Assembly (NCBI GenBank): GCA_030632095.1
Contig: DAOVJU010000048.1
Coordinates: 1-11,679 of the forward strand
Direction of reading: 5' to 3'
Source of the DNA: Chlorobiota bacterium
GTDB taxonomy: Bacteria > Bacteroidota > Bacteroidia > Bacteroidales > B39-G9
Length of the DNA: 11,679 nt
This document shows, in pieces, positions 6,666 through 11,679 of this stretch; position 1 is the stretch's first letter, and each line of letters starts with the position of its first letter. The notes under the pieces are model-generated. The model was not told the DNA's origin. It ran no database searches and saw nothing but the letters and a program-made list of their open reading frames with translations. The position numbers and the translations under genes are program-made.

Positions 6666-7652
6666 TCATTTTATTTTATCCAATTCCTCTTTAATTTTCT
6701 TATCTGATAACTGAACATATCCTGCTTCATTAACAAATTGTTGCCCCTCGGTTAGAATCCATTTTATAAATTCAATTACTTCCGGGTTTTGAGGTTTTCC
6801 TTTTGAAACAAAATACAGGTCTCTTGCAGGAGGGGACGGATACTTCCCTTCTTTTATCGCGCTCATTATTTCATCGAGTGTATCATAAAAATCTTCGTCT
6901 TCATCAATAACACCATTGTTATTAATATCAATTGGCAAAACCTCCAGCCCTTTATATTTTTTCCTTGAATTAATATCATATATGTAAACAACATTGTTGT
7001 ATCCCAGGCCAAGTTTATCTTTTCTTATTGCATCGGCCATTCCAGGATCGCCAAACACTCCAACACCTTTGAGGTCTTCCTGGTATCCTCCAAGGTATTT
7101 TGCCCACATTCCTGCAGCGCCACAAGCATCAGAGCGGGTATATACATTTATCTTTCCCAAAATTTGTTTATTTTCAAGCAAGCTTCCCCAAAAACTTACT
7201 TCATTTTTTAAAAAGATATTTTCAAAACCTTTTTGGTTTACGCCTCTGGCTTTAATTTCTTTAATAAAGGGATTATTAGCGTTTATTGTCGGAAGTACTG
7301 CATCGCGTGTCAAAGCAATTTTCCATGCCCCTTTTTCTACTTCCGCATCCCTCACTTCCCTTGAAAACATACCCAGGTCAACCATGCCTGAAAGAGCATC
7401 TGTCATTCCTTTTCCGGCTCCTCCTGCCGAAATGTCTATCCTTACCTTTGGGTGAAGTTTTTGAAATTCTTCAGCCCAGCGAACTGTCATCGGGTACAGG
7501 GCAAAAGCCCCTGAAATACTTATGTTTCCCTTAAGTTCATTAGAATTATTGTTTGAACTGTTTTTTACACGAGAATTATCGCAACCCGCCAATGTTGTAA
7601 GCTGAAGAATTGCTAAAATGAAATAAAATTTTAAACTATGGTTTTTCATCAT
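6666..7652 (-). CDS. pstS: phosphate-binding lipoprotein PstS-like
   Basis: This 328-residue substrate-binding protein has a lipoprotein signal: a hydrophobic segment 8-20, then LAGC with the lipidated Cys24, then an Asn/Ser-rich linker (25-40). It should be anchored at the outer face of the inner membrane and deliver phosphate to PstC-PstA. Family segments are 'ISGAFALYPMTVRWAEEF' (46-63), 'SAGGAGKGMTDALSG' (75-89), and 'YTRSDACGAAGMWAKYL' (171-187), the last standing where PstS has its RSDGSGT phosphate loop. Residues 242-253 (DINNNGVIDEDE) match the EF-hand calcium loop pattern. It is the first gene of the pst cluster, with its own promoter candidate and a 240-bp gap before pstC. Two adjacent ATG codons (7650-7652 and 7647-7649) are possible starts. 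Confidence 0.88.
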   Translation of the reverse strand: MMKNHSLKFYFILAILQLTTLAGCDNSRVKNSSNNNSNELKGNISISGAFALYPMTVRWAEEFQKLHPKVRIDISAGGAGKGMTDALSGMVDLGMFSREVRDAEVEKGAWKIALTRDAVLPTINANNPFIKEIKARGVNQKGFENIFLKNEVSFWGSLLENKQILGKINVYTRSDACGAAGMWAKYLGGYQEDLKGVGVFGDPGMADAIRKDKLGLGYNNVVYIYDINSRKKYKGLEVLPIDINNNGVIDEDEDFYDTLDEIMSAIKEGKYPSPPARDLYFVSKGKPQNPEVIEFIKWILTEGQQFVNEAGYVQLSDKKIKEELDKIK

Positions 7653-7660
7653 TTATAAGT

Positions 7661-7672
7661 GTTATTAATAAC
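7661..7672. promoter_or_regulatory. 12-bp perfect palindrome before pstS, possible operator
   Basis: GTTATTAATAAC is a perfect palindrome 9 bp upstream of the pstS start codon and 5 bp downstream of the -7 promoter element, so it overlaps the expected transcription start. Its position suits a repressor or regulator site. No known binding consensus is matched, and AT-rich DNA produces some such palindromes by chance. Confidence 0.3.
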
Positions 7673-7677
7673 CGTAA

Positions 7678-7708
7678 CAAAACTATAAAGTAGAAGTAAA
7701 TGATGAAA
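7678..7708 (-). promoter_or_regulatory. Bacteroidota-type promoter for pstS
   Basis: On the minus strand TAGTTTTG (7685-7678) fits the -7 consensus TAnnTTTG exactly. TTTC (7708-7705) lies 19 bases upstream, where the -33 element TTTG is expected, with one mismatch. The -7 box is 25 bp from the pstS start codon, leaving a short 5' leader. This is the best promoter match I found in the window. Confidence 0.55.
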
Positions 7709-7742
7709 CAGCTTAAAAACGTATATTTAATACTACGTTTAA

Positions 7743-7775
7743 AAGCTTAGTTCCTGACGGTAAATACCTAAGCTT
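7743..7775. other. 8-bp stem-loop upstream of pstS
   Basis: AAGCTTAG (7743-7750) and CTAAGCTT (7768-7775) are perfect inverted repeats around a 17-nt spacer. They lie upstream of the pstS promoter candidate, and could be a protein-binding site or part of the structured run that continues to 7902. Confidence 0.35.
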
Positions 7776-7780
7776 GACAA

Positions 7781-7818
7781 GCCTTCGTTTGCTATAGCAA
7801 ACTTTAGTTTGCGAAGGC
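7781..7818. other. hairpin with three overlapping complementary arms
   Basis: The outer stem is GCCTTCG (7781-7787) with CGAAGGC (7812-7818). Inside it GTTTGC (7787-7792), GCAAAC (7797-7802) and GTTTGC (7807-7812) are arranged so that the middle arm can pair with either neighbour. A transcript could therefore switch between two small hairpins or form the long stem. A further small inverted repeat, ACCAA (7827-7831) / TTGGT (7838-7842), follows. It could be an attenuator-like element or a dispersed palindromic repeat. Confidence 0.4.
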
Positions 7819-7858
7819 AGGCAAGAACCAAATAGGATTGGTTTAAATATTAAGAAAC

Positions 7859-7902
7859 GGCACAAGTCAGCCCTGCTATGTCCGACACACAAGACTTGCG
7901 CC
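7859..7902 (-). terminator. stem-loop after the response-regulator gene
   Basis: GGCACAAGTC (7859-7868) and GACTTGCGCC (7893-7902) form a 10-bp stem with one A/C mismatch and a 24-nt loop. It starts 34 bp past the stop codon of the response regulator. There is no convincing T tract after it on the minus strand, so it is a weak terminator candidate. It may equally be one end of a dispersed repeat. Confidence 0.35.
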
Positions 7903-7935
7903 AGAGTAGGATAAATGCTGAATATTTACAAATTG

Positions 7936-8577
7936 CTATATATCAATTACACTATTCTTAATAGCATAAATAACAAGGCTTGCAGTATTTTTTGAATTGG
8001 TTTTTGAGAGCAGGTTTTCGCGGTGTTTGTCAACGGTTCTTTTACTTAAACATAATTCATTGGCTATTTCCTGGTTTGATAAGCCTTTGCATATATGAAA
8101 CAGGATTTCTTTTTCTCTTTCGGTAAGCTCAGATGTTTTATGTGCATCTTTCTTTTTTGAAATATTTTTAAGGAGGCTATGCATTATTTCCTGAGAAAAA
8201 TAGCTCTTTCCCTCAGAAACACTAATTATTGCATTTTCTACTTCATTAATATCTGAATTTTTAAGTAAAAAACCTTTCGCTCCTGCATTTATCATTTTAG
8301 TGTAATAATCAAACTCATCATACATTGAAAGGGCAATGATTTTCAAATCAGGATATTTTTCTATTGCAGCTTTAGTTGCCTCAATACCATCAATTATTGG
8401 CATATCAATATCAATTAATACAATATCAGGTATAATTTCATCTAATTTTTCCAAAAACTCTTTACCATCGCAAGCTTCGTTAATAGTTTTAATTACCGGT
8501 AAATTGGTCAACAGTAATTTTAGCCCTTCCCTGAACAATTTATGATCATCAACCAGGAAAATAGAAAGTGGTTTCAT
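7936..8577 (-). CDS. LuxR/NarL-type response regulator
   Basis: This 213-residue cytoplasmic transcription regulator has two domains. The receiver (about 4-122) has the acidic pair D10-D11 in 'LVDDH', phosphoacceptor D56 in 'VLIDIDMP', S84 and K106 ('GFLLKN'), so it should be phosphorylatable. The C-terminal helix-turn-helix (151-208) reads 'LTEREKEILFHICKGLSNQE' then 'SKRTVDKHRENLLSKT', the LuxR/GerE pattern. The closest gene upstream on the same strand is a HisKA_3 histidine kinase, the kinase class that normally pairs with NarL-type regulators. The gene lies directly before pstS, so control of phosphate uptake is a reasonable guess from position. The target genes cannot be read from the sequence. 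Confidence 0.92.
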   Translation of the reverse strand: MKPLSIFLVDDHKLFREGLKLLLTNLPVIKTINEACDGKEFLEKLDEIIPDIVLIDIDMPIIDGIEATKAAIEKYPDLKIIALSMYDEFDYYTKMINAGAKGFLLKNSDINEVENAIISVSEGKSYFSQEIMHSLLKNISKKKDAHKTSELTEREKEILFHICKGLSNQEIANELCLSKRTVDKHRENLLSKTNSKNTASLVIYAIKNSVIDI

Positions 8578-8592
8578 TTTTAATCATTGTTA

Positions 8593-8891
8593 AGGTTCAT
8601 CCTGAAAATGAATAATTTTATGGAAGAATGGAATATTGGAATAATGGTTTAATGGATTAATGCTGTGTTACCAAAACCGCACTAAATATTTTTGTCCTTA
8701 CAATGTTATTTGAGAGTTTCATCCCAAACTCCTTCCTTCTTTTTCCTTTGTATTGATTTAATTAATTGTATTAACTCATTTTCAGTTTTATAATTTATGT
8801 TTTTTCGTTCCATATTTCCGTTAGTTTACTTTTTTATTTCTTCCCATCATTCCACCATTCCATTATTCCATTGTTCCACCATTCCATTAAC
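8593..8891. repeat. intergenic repeat element, copy 2 (between kinase and regulator)
   Basis: Bases 8593-8730 match copy 1 at 6468-6596, including AGGTTCATCC, GGAATAATGG, ATTAATGC.GTGTTACCA and TTACAA.GTTATTTGA. The far end, about 8843-8890, is a run of ATTCCA units in inverted orientation to TGGAATATTGGAATAATGG at 8629-8647, so the element is bounded by imperfect inverted arms. The centre is longer than in copy 1 and holds a possible short ORF. The element accounts for nearly the whole 340-bp gap between kinase and regulator. Confidence 0.65.
8706..8813 (-). CDS. possible 35-residue ORF inside repeat copy 2
   Basis: ATG at 8811-8813 opens a frame reading MERKNINYKTENELIQLIKS and ending KEGVWDETLK before a TAA. 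It is highly charged, lysine-rich and probably helical. I do not recognise it. Copy 1 of the repeat keeps the final TTTCAAATAA-like bases but not the rest of the frame, so it is either a relic of a gene once carried by the element or a chance frame. No ribosome binding site decides the start. Confidence 0.2.
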   Translation of the reverse strand: MERKNINYKTENELIQLIKSIQRKKKEGVWDETLK

Positions 8892-8917
8892 TTATCCGAC
8901 TACTGGTGGATTCCAAA

Positions 8918-9883
8918 TTACTCACCTACGCATTTCCCTGATGATCCATTTTTAATAGTAATCCTGATATTTACGCCTTCTTTAGGCCCGCTTAAAATAT
9001 TAAGTGTGCCATTTAATGATTTAACCCTTGTTTGAATATTAGAATATCCCATGCCGGAAAAATTGGGCAATGAACTTACATTGAATCCAATACCATCATC
9101 ATGGTAATCAAGAACAAGTTGTTTGTTTTCGTGAAATAAATCAATATTTATTTTTTTTGCAGAAGCATGTTTCAATGTATTAGTTATTAACTCGCAAATT
9201 ATTCTGTACAAAACCACTTCAGTATTATAATCAAAGCGTGTATTTTCCAGATTAGAACTTACTATAATATTTAGCTTACCTGCTAAACTAAGCCTGTCAA
9301 CAAAAAATTTAATTGCTTTTAACAGTCCAAAATTATTTAAAACATGCGGGCTGAGGTTATTGGAAATTTCTTTTATAGAAATGATGGCTTCATCAATAAG
9401 GTTATCCGTATTCTCAACAATTTTCTTATTTACTTTATTTTTGTTTCTAATAAGTGCAGAGACCGCCATTTTAATTGATGAAAGCAGGGGGCCTAATCCA
9501 TCGTGTAGTTCTTTTGCAAATTTTTGCCTTTCTTTTTCTTCTGTCCTGATTATTGCAGAAAAAATCCTGGATTCATTTCTTTCCCTTAATTCATCAATTC
9601 GTTTTTGAAAATTGAAAATTCGTTTAATAAATATTACACCGAATAAAACCAGGAGAGAAATAAACACGGCTATCCAACTGCTTGTAAGGCTTTTTTCTAT
9701 GTATTTCCCGGAATCAATAACCAGTAAGAACTCATACAAGCGCCTTATTGCCATTAACAGGAATCCAATTGATAATAATACCCATGATATATTATATTTT
9801 GTCCGCTTAATCAGGCTAATTGCTATTGCTGCTGCAACAAACTGCAGAAGTACAGATATTAACAGGGCTATTTTTATATACAT
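8918..9883 (-). CDS. membrane sensor histidine kinase, HisKA_3 type
   Basis: This 321-residue inner-membrane kinase is the likely partner of the regulator at 7936-8577. Residues 4-25, 33-55 and 69-87 are membrane helices joined by short loops, so there is no large periplasmic sensor domain. The signal is probably sensed in the membrane or passed on by another protein. A short coiled segment (90-112) leads to the HisKA_3 dimerisation helix with phospho-acceptor H127 in 'EERQKFAKELHDGLGP'-like context (E118 to P132). The ATPase part has an N box 'ELITNTLKHA' (231-240), G1 'DDGIGF' (262-267) and G2 'GMGYSNIQTR' (277-286). It resembles the DegS/NarX class. It starts 40 bp after the permease gene and may share its transcript. 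Confidence 0.9.
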   Translation of the reverse strand: MYIKIALLISVLLQFVAAAIAISLIKRTKYNISWVLLSIGFLLMAIRRLYEFLLVIDSGKYIEKSLTSSWIAVFISLLVLFGVIFIKRIFNFQKRIDELRERNESRIFSAIIRTEEKERQKFAKELHDGLGPLLSSIKMAVSALIRNKNKVNKKIVENTDNLIDEAIISIKEISNNLSPHVLNNFGLLKAIKFFVDRLSLAGKLNIIVSSNLENTRFDYNTEVVLYRIICELITNTLKHASAKKINIDLFHENKQLVLDYHDDGIGFNVSSLPNFSGMGYSNIQTRVKSLNGTLNILSGPKEGVNIRITIKNGSSGKCVGE

Positions 9884-9923
9884 AAACGAAATTCCGAATT
9901 AACTATAAAATTATAAATTTATT

Positions 9924-10804
9924 TTATCTTTTAAGAACAATCAGTATGCTACCTAAAACCAAAGTTGTACCAATTAAGCCGTTTAATCCATAGGATTCTT
10001 TAAGAAAAACCCATCCCAGGAAAACAGCAAATATTGGAGCGATAAAAATTGAAAACGAGATCATTAGCGCTGTTGTATATTTAGCCAGCCAATAATATAT
10101 TACAAAAGCAATTGCAGTACCAATTATTGCTAAATAAGCCACACTAACTCCCAGTTTTAATGACATTAAAGATTCAGGAAAAGGTTCAAAAAACACAGTC
10201 ATTAAAGTAAATGCAAATGCAGTAATAAAAATTTGTGCAGTAACTTCTTTTAATGGTTCAATTGTTTCTTCTTTACGCCTGAGCCATACAAGGGCAAAAG
10301 CTCCACTCATTGCTGCAATTAAAACTCCAACCATGCCTAAAATACCCCAATGTGTCAACCAATAAAATCTGTCATAAAACATTAATACCAATCCAATTAA
10401 TCCGAATGCAATACCTATCCATTTTCTTGTATTTGCCTTTTCATTTACTAAAAAAAATGAGCAAAAGGAATAACAAAAAGCGATTGAGTAGAAAATAACA
10501 CCGAAGCTAATCCAGATGAAATATGGACTTCACCCCAATATACCAGGGCATAAGGTATAATTAACATAAAAATTGCCAGAAATATGGATCTTTTCCAAAA
10601 CATAAATTCTTTTGGCAAAGATTGTCCTTTAAATTTCATAAGGACATAAAGTACACATGAGGCTAAAATAAAACGCAAAGATGCAGAATACATTGGTGGG
10701 GCATCCTGCAAACCATATTTTATGGCTAACCAGGTAGAACCCCAAATTAATGCAAGTAAAATAACTGATATCCAAAGTATTAAAACTGAAGGTGATCTTT
10801 TCAT
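9924..10804 (-). pseudogene. EamA/DMT-family permease, frameshifted
   Basis: Two abutting frames together make one typical 293-residue, about ten-helix DMT permease. The front part starts at the ATG 10802-10804 (MKRSPSVLILW, 'LIWGSTWLAIKYGLQDAPPM', 'SASLRFILASCVLYVLM') and runs into a TAG at 10448-10450 after 'IPFAHFF'. The back part continues in the neighbouring frame with 'LVNEKANTRKWIGIAFGLIG' and ends 'LGSILIVLKR' at 9924. The break is at a run of eight A (10450-10457); nine would restore the frame. The family moves metabolites or drugs across the inner membrane; the substrate is unknown. The rest of the gene is intact, so this may be a sequencing error, a recent mutation or phase variation. 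The frame also extends upstream to 10879, but MKRSPS fits the family start. Confidence 0.8.
10450..10457. other. A8 homopolymer at the permease frameshift
   Basis: The eight-base A tract sits exactly where the reading frame of the DMT permease changes; on the coding strand it reads CATTTTTTTTAG. Adding one base gives CAT TTT TTT TTA GTA, which joins the two halves as HFFLVNE, the expected protein sequence. Confidence 0.8.
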
Positions 10805-10943
10805 GCAAAATAAGATATTTCGTAAGCGTTCATGGCATAAATCTAAAGTACAATTGAACAATGAAACCCCGATACGCACATTCTTCGCTACCAGGCAGGC
10901 ATAATTGCTTAAATTAAAAGTATAGGTACATCATAATAATTAT

Positions 10944-11679
10944 TCACTCAACTTTAATACCCATTACAGTTACATCATCAACCTGTTCCTGGCTTCCACA
11001 CCAATTATCAAAACTTTGACTGATTTTCTTTAATTGTTCTTTTATAGGTGAAACTGATATATTTAACAATAATTGCTTAAAATTACTTTTCTGGAATTTT
11101 TTATCGTGTATACCTCCAAACTGATCAGCAAATCCATCACTGGAAAGATATATTAAATTTCCCGGTTGTATTTTTATTTCCTTTTTACTGAACTGTCTCC
11201 CTTCCATTCTATGTATACTTACAGGCATTTTATCCGGTGAAAGTTCAGTTAATTCATTATTCCTGATAATATATAAGGGGTTATTTGCACCTGCATACTC
11301 TAATATTCTTAATTTAGGATTTATTACACATAATGCTATATCCATTCCATCTTTACTGCCTTCATCATCTTCTGACTGATGTAGTGCTTTTATTACCCTT
11401 ATCCTAAGCCGGTTAAGAATTTCAGCCGGATCTGTTATCTGTTTATTGATAATTATTTCATTTAAAAATGTTATGCCAATCATGCTCATCAGGGCTCCCG
11501 GGACACCATGTCCTGTACAGTCAGCAACTGCAATAATAATTTTGTCTCCTTGCTTTGAAAACCAATAAAAATCACCTCCAATTATCTCCTTTGGCTTGTA
11601 AAACATCAATGAACACGGAACTATCCTTTTTACATCTTCATTCGTTCGTAATATAGCATTTTGAATATGTTTTGAATAA
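10944..11679 (-). CDS. SpoIIE-type PP2C serine phosphatase domain (5' end beyond window)
   Basis: The frame runs from the TGA at 10944-10946 to the window edge, so the N-terminus is missing and no start codon should be assigned at 11609. The upstream residues YSKHIQNAILRTNEDVKRIV are the usual lead-in to this domain in Bacteroidota signalling proteins. The catalytic features are 'KPKEIIGGDFYWF' (first metal-binding Asp), 'VADCTGHGVPGALMS' (second), 'YLSSDGFADQFGG' and the terminal 'VDDVTVMGIKV'. The domain removes phosphate from serine or threonine of a partner, often an anti-sigma antagonist, and usually follows sensor modules such as TPR, GAF or PAS in the same protein. Which sensor is present here cannot be seen. 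A 139-bp gap without recognisable features separates it from the permease gene. Confidence 0.9.
   Translation of the reverse strand, partial: YSKHIQNAILRTNEDVKRIVPCSLMFYKPKEIIGGDFYWFSKQGDKIIIAVADCTGHGVPGALMSMIGITFLNEIIINKQITDPAEILNRLRIRVIKALHQSEDDEGSKDGMDIALCVINPKLRILEYAGANNPLYIIRNNELTELSPDKMPVSIHRMEGRQFSKKEIKIQPGNLIYLSSDGFADQFGGIHDKKFQKSNFKQLLLNISVSPIKEQLKKISQSFDNWCGSQEQVDDVTVMGIKVE

Noticed and set aside
6994..7455. A 153-codon plus-strand frame opposite pstS
   Set aside because: It is antisense to a well-supported PstS-like gene, rich in Pro and Ser as expected from the reverse of its codons, and has no recognisable domain.
7653..7760. A PhoB box (direct repeats of the enterobacterial consensus) before pstS
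   Set aside because: I found no pair of CTGTCAT-like repeats at the required spacing in this region on either strand.
11607..11609. TTG at 11607-11609, or the ATG after it, as the start of the phosphatase gene
   Set aside because: The frame stays open to the window edge, and the residues upstream match the conserved lead-in of the domain, so the gene begins outside the window.

Overview
The window looks like chromosomal DNA of an AT-rich member of the Bacteroidota. The main evidence is two secreted proteins ending in a type IX secretion (type A) sorting domain. Supporting signs are a TAnnTTTG-type promoter before pstS, weak or absent Shine-Dalgarno sequences, and Bacteroidota-style outer-membrane, PstS and SpoIIE-type proteins. 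Every well-supported gene is on the minus strand, so transcription runs from high to low coordinates. I see no tRNA, rRNA, CRISPR array, transposase or integrase gene.

In transcription order, the right end (10944-11679) is the C-terminal PP2C/SpoIIE phosphatase domain of a larger signalling protein that continues past the window edge. Next comes an EamA/DMT-family permease gene (9924-10804) broken by a one-base frameshift in a run of eight A. After it are a membrane histidine kinase of the HisKA_3 type (8918-9883) and a LuxR/NarL-type response regulator (7936-8577), separated by 340 bp that hold an intergenic repeat element and a possible 35-residue ORF. A 283-bp gap full of stem-loops leads to pstS (6666-7652). 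A second copy of the repeat follows, then the tightly packed pstC-pstA-pstB (3901-6425). Together these encode a high-affinity phosphate ABC importer: lipoprotein binding protein, two permeases and an ATPase. The neighbouring two-component system is a plausible regulator of it, by position only. No phoU and no PhoR/PhoB-type pair lies in the window.

Past pstB there is a strong G+C-rich hairpin (3811-3888) and a 69-residue ORF that looks like the front half of a response-regulator receiver domain with its phosphorylation site lost. Then come two tandem paralogous genes for T9SS-secreted proteins (2433-3314 and 1452-2327). Each sits in a unit of about 0.98 kb bounded by inverted copies of a 13-bp sequence, and each is preceded by an almost identical leader with a short hairpin. 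The left end holds an alginate-export-like outer-membrane beta-barrel protein (112-1386) and perhaps the last codons of a convergent plus-strand gene.

The most unusual parts are non-coding: the cassette-like tandem secreted-protein units with their conserved leader, the repeat element placed upstream of both pstC and the response regulator, and the stack of hairpins between the regulator and pstS.
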